A stretch of DNA of 64,000 nucleotides from Mermis nigrescens (GCA_036768485.1 JAVLUZ010000729.1:806001-870000); one strand, 5' to 3'. Positions 24,200-36,185 are shown, counted from the stretch's first letter. The notes: a model not told the origin generated them from the letters alone. Numbers and translations are program-made.

Positions 24200-25125
24200 A
24201 AATGTTATTCAAAGATATAGCATGTCGAGCGATGAAGGATTTGGGTGTAACAAAAACAAGAAAAACGGTTTACCGAACGAATTCACGCACTAAATTAAGA
24301 AACTTTACATGCAAGTCCTTCTCATTCAATGTTAGATTTAAAAAAATTAAAGTGATCACGATTGTTTAACGCCATAAAATATGTGTGGTAGTCTACAGTA
24401 CATAAAGTAATGGGGAAACGGTTGCTTTGCCACTGTAAAGTCGCATTACTGCAACATGATTGCAACCACTTCTGTAACCCGATTCATGCGGCTTAGATTC
24501 AAAACAAAATCGTAAAGTTAAACGAAACAGGCTACACATACTAGTGTTCTATATGAAGCAAATCAGATTCCTACCTAACCAAGCAGAAAACAATCCAAGA
24601 AACTGCACATTGCTTGCTTGTCTCAGTGAATGCAAATACACCTATAACCATCACAACACCCCTCGTTGCCAATGAAAGTGTAAGCAAATGGCTTGTCAAG
24701 TCGGATGACCCTTCTTTACACATGTAGGTAGGATCCGGCCGTTTTTGAGGGAAGGGTAAACGGCTACAATATTTCGGCCAAAAAATACTTAACGGCCAAA
24801 AATCGCAAGTTTTTCTAAGAATTAGGGGGATCAAAAATTTCCTGACTTTGGAAATAGGGGGACGACAAACTTTAAGCGTGGGACCACCCATCCCCGTGTT
24901 ACATGCCTGGCTCTTCCGTATCGTGCATCTGTGGAATGATTATGTTTCGAACCGTAAAAGCCGCATATACACATACGTAGGTACGTATGATAAAATATAT
25001 TTCAAAGTCTGATTCAATTTAAAGCGCGAAAAGCGTGTTAACAGAGATAAAACAAATATGAACACATAAAACATCGCTTCCAGAGAATAAAATTTAGAAA
25101 AATTAGTATGAACAAACAACGCGTA
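24200..25125. other. Intergenic region 3' of the loqs-like gene
   Basis: Contains a diverged TGTAACGG-family fragment near 24720-24900 (CCCATCCCCGTGTTACATG) and otherwise nothing recognised. No clear AATAAA was seen on the minus strand within 150 bases of the loqs-like stop codon. Confidence 0.4.
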
Positions 25126-25133
25126 GCATCAAA

Positions 25134-25279
25134 TTATTTGATAGGAGTCGCCAAAATTTTCAAAAGTTCTAAAGCTTCAAAAGCGCCACAAATCTCAGCT
25201 TCTTCCTTAGTTCGACCATGCCCGAAGCAAGATTGTTTTTCGCCGTTGCCTTCAAATTCTACTATGCACTGATATTCAC
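25134..25279 (-). CDS. loqs: loqs-like coding exon 6 (terminal)
   Basis: Acceptor GTTTTTCAG. The first two bases complete Gly379. Codes EYQCIVEFEGNGEKQSCFG, then GRTKEEAEICGAFEALELL, and ends ATPIK with TAA at 25134-25136. The exon is only 146 bases, so it is easily missed by ORF searches. Confidence 0.9.
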
Positions 25280-28200
25280 CTGAAAAACAGGGAGCCTAAG
25301 CGCGTAATAATTACTTATTTGATTTGTATTTTTGAGATTATCCCCGCCATTTCATTAGGTATCGTTTACTTCAGTCATCACTATAACAGCAGGTATTTTT
25401 ATTTATTTTAATACGATACTTTAATAATCGTTTTATTCGAGCAAAACTTCTGGAAGGAATTGTAAGTCTCACAAAACTGGGCAGACCCGAAGGTCCGCCA
25501 CTGATCTGTGTTCGGTCGCTTTCGCGAGCCGAACCAGTGCTCCAACAAAAACGAGATCGGCTAAGTTTTATGCCCACCTGAAGCATAAACTCACGGGTTG
25601 ACACCGACTACAGCGCCGTTGAAAAGGCGGCGTGCAATACCGATCGAATGCAACACCAAGAGAGCACTTTAGGCTCGATCGATTGGTAAGCATAATGCAG
25701 CCAAGAGAGCAACACATGGGGCTCTATCGATTGGTGCATAATTGTCTGGTGAGCGTGGTAGGCATACCGCTATAGCTCGTCTTAGCTCGTCATCGGCTTT
25801 AATGCCTGTTGGGAAATTACCTTCCCGTCACAGGCGTTTGAACCGGAGTTCAAAAGGCGTGTAACTACTAACAACAGTTACGGAATTGTACTGAAACGGC
25901 AGACATTTTATTCATGGCTCATTTATTTTGCTATTTTGCTTTGAAAAGTTTTAAATTTTGGGAAAAATAAAATTCAAAACGTACATATACAAAAAAACGA
26001 GCGCACTACGCTTAGCATATTTGAGCTTATGCATGCTTTTGCATGAAGAAAGTTTATAGGTGAGCTTACTACGATGTAGGTACACAAGTTTTCACAGAAA
26101 CTGTTTCAATGACGTCAATTACATAGATCAAACCCGCCTAATATTTGCAAAAAATATAATTAATTTATTAATAAAGAATAATAATATAATACTTTATTCG
26201 GAATAAACGCAAGGATAAAAAAGGTCGCAAGGAAAATAAGATGGCAAAGTGTAAAATGCGAAAATGCGTTTAACATTCGTTGCGACGTTTGATATGAGAT
26301 TATTGATTTTAGGCAGTCCGCCCGGATTTGGAGATTTTTCGAATTAGAGGAAATCCACGTTTTAACAATATGGAAGAGAATAGCACCGCCGGTAAATAAG
26401 AAATGCTATTTTTACCGTATACCAGAGCATTTATGTACGGACTTTGTCCGGACTGACCCCCAGAATTCCAATCTTGTACGTACATGACTGGTTCCGTCCG
26501 AGGGATTAGTCAATGACCTTATAACAGAATAATATGCATAAATTATATTATTAAATTGAAATTAAAAGCGTATAACAGCCAAGAATCGCTAGCAAGCACC
26601 ATAATTCTTGGGAATGAGGACCTAGGGGTTCAGTCACACCCCGAAATTCCCACAAAAATATTAGCGACCCCAGAATTCTCGATTTTTCTAAGAAAAACCC
26701 GTAAAAAGGCTACTATTTTCGGAACTTTTAGCTAAATTTTGGCTTAAAGGTGTCCACTTTTCGTCGCTTAGCGCCAGATACCCATTCTTTGACTTTATTT
26801 TGTTATATTTGAACTTACCGAAATTTTGAAAGATTTTCAATATTCTTCTCATGCTTGTGTTCTAGAAAGACGAGCATCGTGAAACAAAAAATGAGTTTCC
26901 GTTGCGCATCAAACATTTTCAGATTAAAAAGCCGATTTATAATAAAAGTTCTCCGGAGATGACCCCAGAATTCCAATGGTGTACTACATCTATGTATGGC
27001 AAGCTGTGTACGAGCTGGAAATTGTCATCCAGCGATTTATAAGTCGAGATTTGAAATGCGGTAGGTAATCAGCATTCATGTACATACATAATGGGAATTC
27101 TAGAAAAAGGGAAGTCAGAACTATAAAAATTTTAAAAATGCCTTTTTGGGCCAAAAAACGATGGGTACACACATACATGTAACGGCTCAAAATTTGGGGG
27201 CTCCCAACAATCTTTAGGGGGAAGGGGTAAATGACCTCCAATTTTTAGCCAAAAACGACCAAAAAACGCCTAAAAACGGCCAAAAAATTCACTTTTTTCC
27301 AAAAATCGGGGGGGGGATCGGGGAGGGGGCACTGTTTTTTTGTACAAGGTCCGTTTGTACATGTACAAAGATGGTCCCTAGCAGTCTTTGTACATTTTGT
27401 ACACAAATTTTTTGGGTACTATAATATGATACAGTAGCGATTTTAGTGTGGCAAAAACAGAGTTGTTCGACCTTTGGTAGTGCATTTTAGCTAATTTATG
27501 GTTTTCTGAGGGCAAAAATCACTAATAATCGTCTCAAAGCGGCGCGAAGCGCCGAAAAAATTTACATTTTCCTTTTTAAAATGCAATTCCTGACATTATA
27601 AAGATATATAGAACAAAAAATTACTCATTCCGGCGCGAAGCGCTGAAAATTTTAGTGGATTTCAATCCCTTTTTTGCAGTTTTTGTCTTCCCGAAAATCT
27701 TTGTACATGTATATACTAAGACGGTCCCCAGAAGTCTTTGTGCATCGGGAAAAATCTTTGCCGAATACACAAAAAAAAACACTGGGAAGGGGTCAAAAAT
27801 TTTCAGGTTTTGAGAAAATGAGGAGTGGACGTCCGACTTTGGGTAGAGGGACGACCCCACCCCCTGTTACACGTATGGGTAAACATCAAAACACCGTCTT
27901 TGACATTACGGATAATACAAGTTCTTACCGGAACATAAAAAGATTTTTAAAAATCTCGAAAAAATTTGGAAAAGGATCGAGTAGGTTGAACAAAATATGG
28001 TCAAAAAATGAGCACATTGAGCTCAAAACGCTTTAACAAGAACTCGACAACTTTTTGAGGGGGTCATTAGCCCTTCTGGGGGGATCAAAACCCCTAAAAC
28101 ACGTATGGCAATTAGTATAATAAAATGAATCTATACCCTGCTTGGACTTGCGTTCTAAATGACAGTAAGAAACGGTCCAGCCCCGATGGTCGGCGATTTG

Positions 28201-31200
28201 CTGAAGCAGCTCCTTATGAGCCTCGCAAGGTTTAGTATCGCTGTCAATTTTGGACAACCGTTCCCAAAATGGATCATCCGAATCGTTGGCGGCGGTTTGA
28301 GCTTGAGCATCGGCCTCCTTGGCGGCCACGGCTGCCTTTTGGGAACCACCGAAAGCATTCATATCGAATGTGAATTGACCATCAGCCTTGTCGATGGTCA
28401 CTTGCTGGGCCACTAAGTTGCTCAAATCGGCGTCCAAATCGCCAGCCGGTACTGTAACATTTTCAGCGTTTTCTTCCTGAGCGAGCATAACGTACTTACA
28501 TAGATGACGTTTCAAAAATATCTTAAATCAGTAAACAATTTGAGGGGTTGAGGTTTTTCACCCCACTCCGCGCAAAAATTTTTGCACCCCTCCCAGAATT
28601 GGCGATTTTTCGAAAGTTCCCAAAAATTTCCTAAAATTTGTAGAAAAGATGCTTTTTTGAGCGTTTTTAGCTATCCATCTGACCAAAAGTGCCAAATTTT
28701 CAACGTTCTGCGCCATTAAACTCATGTTTTGACTATATTTTATTCAATTTGTTCGACTTTTTTGATTTTTTCCGAATTTTCTTGTTTTTATGCTCTAGAA
28801 AAATAAAGCATCGTCAGAAAAGCTAAAAAACGATGTTTTTGACGCGTACCTACCATTTCTAAGCTCAAAAAAGCACTTTATATTTTTAGCCCTGCGAGAA
28901 TTCCCATGCTGTGCATGTAAGGTGATGACCTGATTAAAATCTTAAGATCGTGTACAAAATGAACAAAACAATATACAGTGTCCTCCTAAGGGTACAAAAT
29001 GTTTTGTTGGTTGTATAAAATATTTCGCAAAACTGTAATTGTTTTTTGAAACAACAAATATAGGGCAACAAAGTTGCTAAGTTTCATTGAATATGCTTCA
29101 TTATTGCCTTTTTGGTTTACAATTCTGCAAACACAAATATTTTGGCAAAATACAACGGGAAAAGTTGCTACCTAAATCTCTTCTTGAAACGTCAATCTGA
29201 CTTTTTTTGACAGTAACAGCCCTAATAGCGTCTTTACTCTATTGATCAATGTCCTTAGATTCAGAATTATCAATTTAATTCTTCGTTTTGATTCAGTTTT
29301 GTGGGTTTTTTATCTCGTTATAGTTTAACTATGTTTGTATTCAACAAAAAAAGGATAGACAAAATCTAGTTGCAATAAATGAATTCTAAAAAATCAAAAG
29401 CTATAAAATTAACAATCTTATAGACAAAGATTTCATCCATCAAGCGATACAAACCGCATCACTCTATGTCAAACAGAAAAAGTTATAAATATGAGTGTGC
29501 GTACCTATTCTGCTTTGTCTAACAATTTTCTCCAGCTGCAACTTACCAAAACGGTGATGTTAAAGCAAAAACGCAATATAAGTAGTATGTAACTCAACGA
29601 AACTTTGCCATTTTTCGCCCTATATTTGTTCTTTCAAAAAACGTTCACTACTTTACGCTACATTTAACACGGCTGTAGTTATGATAAGAACATTTTGTAC
29701 CTTTTTTGGGCCACCTTGTATCACGAGTATATCATAGTTTCCCACGGTCGAAAGCTAGAATGAGCGATGAACATATCATAACTGTTTCCATTCAGTAAGC
29801 TTTGCTTTTACGTGGATTTTCATGTGTATAAAACTTCAATGAAACTTCATGCGCTCGAAAATCTCACTTCGCCGTTTTCTTCATCGTCTTCGATCACCAG
29901 ATCTTTATCCCTGTCTGCCAATGGGACTTCGTTCAAAAATTGCAGCATGGCTTCCGCAGCATATCTTTTGGCAAGTCTCTTTGTTCGAGCAGTTCCTGGA
30001 ATAGGTCTCAGTGCAATAATGCGTTGAGGCATATGTACATCCACAGGTCAAAAGCTCTGGGAGGGAGTAAATCGAGTTTTCGTGGGGAGGGGGGGGTGGG
30101 GTAAATGACCAGTTTTACCAATATAATAATAAATATTCGAACTTATAAATATTTATGATCTTATGAATATTTATGCGTAAATTTGCATTGAAACAATTAT
30201 AATATGGGCAACGGAATGACTTATAACATCGAATATATGCAAAATAATAAACGGAAAGTGTCTCGATGAATGAACTGAACAACTTACTGCTCGCAAAATA
30301 AGTATATGTAGTCGAAATTATACTGTTAGGCGTCGTTCGACGTTTTTCATGGTTAGAGCGATCGGTTTCGGTTCAAAAGGGCCTGAGGAAGTATGATGAT
30401 CTCCAAGACTTCTGGTAGGGAGATATCCCTCAGTGTGCGTGTGTTAAAAAGATTGATTCTATCAAAGGGTTAATCCCAATATCCATAATTACATGCACAT
30501 ATACATTTGCATATTGGACAAGTAATCACTTGGTATGCTAAAAATTGTATAAATAAAAACAAAAATTTACGCAAATTATAAAAATACAACATACTTACAT
30601 CATTAATTATCACGAAATGATTGGTAACTAGCCTATTGATAACCTACATAACTTATCCAAGATAATATGACTTAAGTTTATAACTTACAATAATACAAAA
30701 AGAAAGTTCGTTGTCAGACACACTGGTAAAAAACGTATGAATTACAATACATGGACCATTGGGCATACATATCAAACAGATGAAATCAAGTATGCCCCAT
30801 ACGGTTGGAAAGTGAATGTCTAGAAGACGTCTTTTGAATAAATTGCAATTTTTTCTTCGCCTACATCGTTATGAAGCAAGTCCAGACTTTTAATCCTCGT
30901 TTCAAATGCACACAACTTAAATAACTCATTGTAATTATATGTACATTACATATGTAAATAATTGGCATCGGCGATTTGTAATCATAGCAATCAAATTATG
31001 CAAAATTAGAGTGTAATAAACCATATTAAAATATTCAAGAGACATTCAGTAATGACGTCATCATACCAAATTTTTCGAAGTTTCCCAGCGTCACTTTGAC
31101 TACGAATGTCTTATCATGCGGAGGTCCGCTTTCTTCGACGTCTTCATAAATCGAAGGCGGCCATTTGCGTTGCATATGAATTTCGTACAACTTGCTAATG

Positions 31201-34200
31201 GCATTTTGCGCCCCGGGCGCCTCTACTCCGCCGTCTAAGAGAGCAACGGCGTTTTCGCCAACTTCTTCCGCCAAAACGGCATTCGAAACGCGTCCAGTCT
31301 CAATCTGAGCACCGGGCAACGAATCCAGATCAACCAAAGCATCCTCCCTAAAATTTCAAATTACCCTCGTCATCGGAGAGTCAGTCCGCAAATACAGTAC
31401 TCGCCAGGAAATTTTAACACTTAACAATTCTTACGGATTTTTTGCCTCATGTTACAACATAAGACGTAGTCGCACGCATGCATGGGCGTGTGGGATCTGG
31501 ACCACACCAGGCGTGGGGGGTTTGGGGGTTATGCAACCCCAGAAAAACCAAAAGACCCTACCCCCAGAATTCAATTTTCGAAATTTTTTGTTTTTTCTCA
31601 ATTTTTTGATGCCAATGGATAGTGCTCGACGAGAAACGTTGAAAAATTGTGTTTTTTCGCCATACCACCATTTTTAGGGCCATTTTTTGATCTTTGGAAA
31701 ATCTTGCGCACACCCCCCAGAATTTTGGTGCCGCCCACGTATGGTCTGGACCCCCGAGAATCCGGCGGGCCGGGCCCCCGAAAAAATCGATAGACCCTTA
31801 GAATTGAATTTTCGGTGCTATTTTTGGCAATTTTACCCCATCGAACCACAACAGACTTAAGTCAGTGCCCGTGTATGGCCGTACTTGTTTGGCGTTGCAC
31901 TGTCGCGTTGTCCTAAAAGTGCATGCAGACAAGGCAATCCTTCACAAAAGTTAAGGACTCCCAAGTGTTTAAGTCGGCAAAAATTGTAAATGATGAAATA
32001 AGATTGTTCACATTAATTGAATAAATAAGAGCTAGGAACCCTTTAATTTTAAATTCGTCTATGGATATTTTGAAATTTTCGACTGTTTGCGCCCAATCAT
32101 ATAACAAATTTTTAAATCAAATGTCTGTCTATGAATTTCTATGCTGTTTTTCCGTTTTGTTCCAAAAAATCTTCGCTCAATCATGCAGCACATATGGGCA
32201 AGCTCAATGAACTGAAGGAGGTGAAATGCAGAAACAGTCATTTTTCACTGCAATCTTTAATTAGTCTCTCGAGATGCGATTTTTGACGAAAAGGAAAATT
32301 ACATAAATCCAGCTGTAAAATGTAAAAAATTGATATTTTTGTGAAAAACTAGCCAACTCATTTAAAAATTAAGATAATGAGTTGTATTTCCCGCATACAA
32401 TTCCTGCAACACCTTGCATTGTCCCAAATCACCTTTCAACACTCGATCTACATACCGATATTTTAGGGAGGGGCAGAATGATAAACCCCTTGTTTCTTAT
32501 TTCAGCAGTAAAAAAATATTTAAATAATTACTATTGCGAAAAATATGGTTATTAATATTTATTATTTATCCTCATTTTTCTTTACCTCTTTTCGTATTGA
32601 TGACTTTCTTTTATTATCATTATTTCATTTAATTTTCTACCTAATACAAATTTAGCTTCATATTAAATTAGTTTATTTATTCAATCCAGCTACACAGTAC
32701 ACTTTAGCAATTTTTTAGGGTATAAGTCTACACCAAATCGCGATCAGAAAGCTGTCTTTCTATGGCGAAACTATGTGAATTCGGCTACAAATGTCAATCG
32801 GTTTCGATAGTGCTAAATTACTAGATATGTAACTACACTTACTTTTTCTTTCCTGCATTAAGATCATTAGCGACTTAGAAAAATGACAGCTGTTGAAATC
32901 AAAATTGATGACTGAGCTTGTGCAACGACTGTTGACAAATAGTATAAACAGCTTATCTGTTGTTATATTGCAAGTCAAAAATAAAAAATTTAAACAAGAC
33001 ATTAATTGAAAAATTGAAAATGTTTGGAATTTTTTGTGAAATATATGTAAAAACTGCTGAAACTAATATATTTTTGCCCCGAATATTTCAAATTATACAA
33101 AGAAAAGCCAAATACAGAGTTGAACTCGGATAACGCAAACCCCGTATAATGCATTCTTCCGGATAACGCAAACCCCAGATAATGCACACCTGCTGACAGG
33201 GCCGTTGCTTATATATCAATGTGTAATGCACACGGTTAATTCACACTCTCGGATAATGCACACATGTGGCCTTGGTCCCCAAGGGGTGTGTATCATAGAA
33301 GGGCGGCACCAAAGCTCTGGAAGGGGGGGTGCAAAACTTTTTCAAAGGTCAAAAAATGACCTCATGGTGGCATGGCGAAAAACACCGTTTTTCAACGTTT
33401 TTCGTCAAGCACTATCCATTGACATCAAAAAATTGCGAAAAAACAAAAGAAAAAATTCAAAAATTGAATTATGCCCCCCACGCCCAGGTATGGTGTGTAT
33501 TATCCGAGTTGGACGCGTACGAAACGTAAAATTTCTGTCTAATACAAAAAATACATTCAATATATCGCCGAAGCGCGTAGGATAGCATACGGACGAGTCA
33601 GATCAATTATTCTAACAATTACAGATGTTGAAATGCTTCTTCTTTAGTTTCACCGTCAAGCTGCCATTCAACGAATCGCTCGTTTTCTACGATACGATTA
33701 AGCACGTCTCTAGCAGCGTAGTGCTTGGCAATTTTTTTATTTTTTCCTCTGCCTATACCGGACAAGTCTTCAACGGTTACAACATAAACGAAAGTCGGTT
33801 CGTGAACCTATATATATTGGCAAAAAATATACACATGCAGGCCCTTATCCAGGGAGGGATAAACAAATGGAGGGGGAATTCCAACCTGAAATTATTTCAG
33901 AACTTTCGTATATAAAGCTATAGGTTTTTGACATTTCCCAGCGCGAAATTAATGAATTAAATGATAAGAGATCAGTTATGCGGACAGTTAGAACGATAGA
34001 TTTCTTGTATGATTATTAAATAAAGCTAAAACTCTATAGAATTTTCTAAAAAAATTCCTTCGCCAGTGTATTCATCGAAGAACTTTCAAAAATGCCTTTA
34101 TTTTGGCCTATCTCTTAATAGTTCTCGAAATATCCGACTTAAAAAGTTTGCTATTCCGCCCTTGAAAAAATTCTAGATACGGGGCTGTATACATGTGTAA

Positions 34201-35726
34201 CGTTTCAATTTTAATTTCTCATCAAATGTGACAAAAATGCATGAAAAAGGCTAAAAACGAATTTTATAAACAATCATGTAGAAGTGTAGAGAATCTATAT
34301 GTTGACTTCAAGGAAGTCATCTTGATATGAAAAATTATTTCACTATAAAAAGGAAACTCGTGTGCTCCCCAATTGATCAACTTTTTGATTAACATAATAG
34401 ACTGCATTTAATGACTTACCGATTACTTAACAAAATATATCCAAATTGCATCCCAAAACATATGCGTAAAGATTAGATTTCTTCTGTAATTAATTATGAC
34501 CAATTTCACATCAAAGTAATTCCCACTGCAATTCCCTTAGTTTACAAATGTCATTTAAGGAGATGTCGGCACCACATATGGACGTGAGGGGGTATTTAAG
34601 GGTATACAACTCCCGCAGATTACTGTAGACCTCCACCAGAATTCTATTTTGAGTAACATTTTTGGTGATTTCAGACAATTTTTGGCGATTTCACTCTCCC
34701 CCAGATTTTCTTGCTGCCCATGTACGGTCGGTACTATTGCAACAGCTCAAAAATTTGCCTGATCACTTCGATCAAAAATCGAAAAAGTAACAATCGTTAA
34801 TCTGAAATATTTTTGAATAAAAATTGATGAAATTCCAAATTTTTCAAAATTAAAAAAAAGTGAAAAACTGATAGAATTCAGCTTCGATCAATAACGGCTG
34901 TTACATAAACGTGTACGGAAAATACTTCATCATTTTGATCATTGTGATACTTCAAGTGAATCCTATAACAAAGTCTGTTGAAAACAAAAACAATCGTTCA
35001 TTCGCAAAATAGTAGATATTAATCAAATGAGCATGATCATGGGAAAATATGAAAGGTTCATCGATTCATAAGTTTGCAAAGAATAATTCATCCAGTCCAC
35101 CAAAAAGAGAAACGGAAAGGGATCAGTATCGAAAATCACAAAAAGGAAGAAAATAAATTCAAACCTTGATTTGCTTGCTTTTGGCTCGATCACTCGCAAA
35201 TTTCTCTCGGTCTTCATAAATGCTCGTAATAGGAAAGAACAACAAAAATTGAATTTATTTTGGATAAGGAAGCAGAACGAAGGTCATGAAAGATGTGATC
35301 TGGCGATTATTCTTAATAAGCATGCAAATGAGATAGGTAAGCGGAAAGAAGTCAAAAACAGCAACAACGCCAAAAGTCCTATTTCTATTTTTCCCAAAAG
35401 TAGTCTGATGTTAATTGAAAAGTGTGATTTATAAGCTCATATTATAGAGCAAAATGAATGCATGCATTCATTTCAAATTATACGGGAAAATTAAGTCATC
35501 ACGGCTGTCCAAAATAGGTTATTACCTGGCCTTCAGACGCTTTTAACTCGTAAATCGGGACGACCTTTTTCCTGCCACATAACTCTTGTAAATAGCTGAC
35601 AGGCATTTTCTTAATTGGCTTGTTGTCTACATCCTGTTCATGAAGATCGTCATAACGGCAAATAGCATTTTCATAATGCTGCGATGGAGCTCCGAAACCG
35701 CTAGTAAAACCTTGAACCACTGACAT
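25134..35726 (-). CDS. loqs: Loquacious/TRBP/PACT-like dsRNA-binding protein, six coding exons
   Basis: Joining 35726-35526, 33807-33623, 31347-31067, 29995-29868, 28476-28137 and 25279-25134 on the minus strand gives a 426-residue protein with no internal stop. All five introns are GT-AG and all phases agree. It has three double-stranded-RNA-binding domains: about 42-106 (PVSYLQEL, VHEPTFVY, GKNKKIAKHYAA), 177-243 (NAISKLYEI, RTKRLAKRYAAEAM) and 349-421 (WTVSYCHLE, GRTKEEAEICGAFEA). The third lacks the KKxAK lysines, as in the Dicer-contacting third domain of TRBP and Loqs. Those proteins bind Dicer in the cytoplasm and help load small RNAs. Three domains fit Loqs/TRBP/PACT better than R2D2, though PACT-like naming cannot be excluded. 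The linker 244-345 is acidic and alanine-rich. Introns hold many MITEs. Confidence 0.9.
25400..25880 (-). repeat. GC-richer block in loqs-like intron 5, possible solo LTR or SINE
   Basis: About 480 bases of clearly higher GC content than the surroundings. On the minus strand it runs from TGTTAGTAGTTACACGCC to an AATAAAACG signal. Two related phrases, GCTCGATCGATTGGT and GCTCTATCGATTGGT, repeat inside. No second copy is in the window, so its class is undecided. Confidence 0.3.
26620..26960 (+). repeat. Repeat family R7 copy
   Basis: Shares an ordered set of phrases with 28545-28921: CCCCAGAATTCTCGATTTTTC, TTTAGCTA, TTTGACTTTATTTTGTTATATTTGAAC, and GTTCTAGAAAGACGAGCATCGTGAAA. Non-coding, in intron 5 of the loqs-like gene. 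Confidence 0.6.
27172..27877 (+). mobile_element. hAT-like MITE, CATACATGTAACGG termini, with nested insertion
   Basis: The left end CATACATGTAACGG and, inverted at the right, CATACGTGTAACAGG form terminal repeats. Flanks GGTACACA (27164-27171) and GGTAAACA (27878-27885) agree at 7 of 8 bases. Without the nested element at 27330-27784 it is about 250 bp. Confidence 0.85.
27330..27784 (-). mobile_element. hAT-like element, GTACAAAG family reference copy
   Basis: 455 bp bounded by CACTGTTTTTTTGTAC and AAAAAAAAACACTG. Flanking octamers GGAGGGGG (27322-27329) and GGAAGGGG (27785-27792) agree at 7 of 8 bases. It contains palindromic CTTTGTACATGTACAAAG-type motifs near both ends and two GGCGCGAAGCGCC hairpins near 27541 and 27633. 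Non-coding. Confidence 0.8.
28137..28476 (-). CDS. loqs: loqs-like coding exon 5
   Basis: Acceptor CTCGCTCAG. Codes residues 266-378: an alanine-rich linker (KAAVAAKEADAQAQTAA) and the first half of dsRBD3 (CEAHKELLQQIADHRGWTVS). Ends in phase 1 at donor GTATAG. Confidence 0.9.
28545..28921 (+). repeat. Repeat family R7 copy in intron 4 side of exon 5
   Basis: About 375 bases starting near ACCCCACTCCGCGC and ending AATTCCCATGCTGTGCATG. Inverted counterparts of the end (CACAGCATGGGAATTC) begin copies near 35900 and 40106. Contains GTTCTGCGCC, a decayed hairpin. Non-coding. Confidence 0.6.
28976..29718. mobile_element. Mariner-like non-autonomous element
   Basis: The right end reads inward as CAAGGTGGCCCAAAAAAGG then TACAAAATG. 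The left end is CAGTGTCCTCCTAAGGGTAC then AAAATG. Homology between the arms continues about 110 bases (AACAAATATAGGGC and AAAGTT on both). TA flanks both ends (28974-28975, 29719-29720). At 743 bp with no transposase frame, it sits in intron 4 of the loqs-like gene. Confidence 0.8.
29868..29995 (-). CDS. loqs: loqs-like coding exon 4
   Basis: Acceptor CTATTCCAG. Codes residues 224-265: the end of dsRBD2 (TARTKRLAKRYAAEAMLQFL) and the start of an acidic linker (EDDEENGE). Donor GTGAGA, phase 0. Confidence 0.9.
29996..31066 (-). other. loqs-like intron 3
   Basis: AT-rich intron with no recognised element or nested gene. Confidence 0.5.
31067..31347 (-). CDS. loqs: loqs-like coding exon 3
   Basis: Acceptor AATTTTAG. 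Codes residues 130-222: an acidic linker (AEEVGENAVALLDGG), then the first part of dsRBD2 (NAISKLYEIHMQRKW, KTFVVKVTLGNFEKF). Ends in phase 1 at donor GTATGA. Confidence 0.9.
31503..31743 (-). mobile_element. MITE family R1 copy in loqs-like intron 2
   Basis: Runs from CACACCAGGCGTGGGG to CCGCCCACGTATG. Flanks ATCTGGAC (31495-31502) and GTCTGGAC (31744-31751) agree at 7 of 8 bases. Confidence 0.9.
31752..33110. other. Unannotated part of loqs-like intron 2
   Basis: AT-rich, no recognised gene or repeat. Confidence 0.5.
33118..33513. mobile_element. Pogo/Tigger-like MITE carrying an R1 insertion
   Basis: The ends GTTGAACTCGGATAACGC and, inverted, GTCCAACTCGGATAA form terminal repeats. The left half repeats CGGATAACGCAAACCCC-like units three or four times. 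The resemblance to pogo-type ends is by eye. Interrupted by 33294-33492. Confidence 0.6.
33294..33492 (+). mobile_element. MITE family R1 copy with perfect target duplication
   Basis: 199 bp from CATAGAAGGGCGGCACC to CCCAGGTATG. Flanked by perfect GTGTGTAT octamers at 33286-33293 and 33493-33500, inside a pogo-like MITE in intron 2. Confidence 0.95.
33623..33807 (-). CDS. loqs: loqs-like coding exon 2
   Basis: Acceptor ATATATAG. Codes residues 68-128, the second half of dsRBD1, including VHEPTFVYVVTVED and GKNKKIAKHYAARDVL. Ends in phase 2 (CT) at donor GTAATT. Length 185. Confidence 0.9.
33808..35525 (-). other. loqs-like intron 1
   Basis: 1.7-kb AT-rich intron. Apart from the short R1-related element at 34573-34726, no feature was recognised. 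Confidence 0.5.
34573..34726 (-). mobile_element. Short R1-related MITE (subfamily R1b)
   Basis: 154 bp from CACATATGGACGTGAGGGGG to CTGCCCATGTACG. Flanks GTCGGCAC (34565-34572) and GTCGGTAC (34727-34734) agree at 7 of 8. Its interior (AGATTACTGTAGACC, CAGAATTCTATTTT) is shared with 50881-51032 and differs from R1. Confidence 0.8.
35526..35726 (-). CDS. loqs: loqs-like coding exon 1
   Basis: Codes residues 1-67, starting MSVVQGFTSGFG and ending with the first half of dsRBD1 (VPIYELKASEGQ). The donor after CAG is GTAATA, phase 0. A possible 3' splice site (TTTTATAG) lies about 14 bases before the ATG, so a non-coding upstream exon is plausible. Confidence 0.85.
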
Positions 35727-35884
35727 TACGAAATTAACGCTATAAAATGCAATTTATACTGAATGCTAGTAAGCAGCTTGCAAATGAAACAATGACTTAG
35801 AGTTGTGTATACAGGCCCGTAGCCAAGATTTTATTTCGGGGGAGGGGGTAACCAAAAATTTTGAAAGTCAGATATCGCGAGAAC

Positions 35885-36185
35885 CACTAGGGGCAGACAT
35901 GCACACAGCATGGGAATTCTGAGGGGGGGGTGGAAATGAAATCCTAAAGTAGCTTTTTTGGGCCCATAAATAGTGGGTACACTTCAAAAACGTAGATTTT
36001 GGCGTTTCTGACAATGCTTATCTTTCTACAGCATAAACATTTAAAAAATCGAAAAAGCCGAATAAATTGAACAATATTTGGGTCAAAACATGAATGTATG
36101 GCGCGAAGCACCGAAAATTTGGCACTTTTGAGCAAATGGATAGCTAAAAACACTTAAAAAGGCACCACTTTCAGAAAGGGCACGT
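35885..36185 (-). repeat. Repeat family R7 copy
   Basis: Begins GCACACAGCATGGGAATTCTG and contains TGGCGCGAAGCACCGAAAATTT near 36099 and TTGAACAATATTTGGGTCAAAACATG. Reverse orientation relative to 28545-28921. Confidence 0.6.

Noticed and set aside
28155..28416. Opposite-strand and shifted frames over loqs-like exon 5
   Set aside because: Shadows of the real coding exon, which has dsRBD similarity and matching splice phases.
35171..35434. 87-residue ORF in loqs-like intron 1 on the opposite strand
   Set aside because: Low-complexity lysine/asparagine-rich translation of AT-rich intron with no recognised family.
35752..35757. TATAAA about 28 bases upstream of the loqs-like ATG
   Set aside because: Too close to the start codon to act as a TATA box with a normal 5' leader, and AT-rich DNA makes chance likely.
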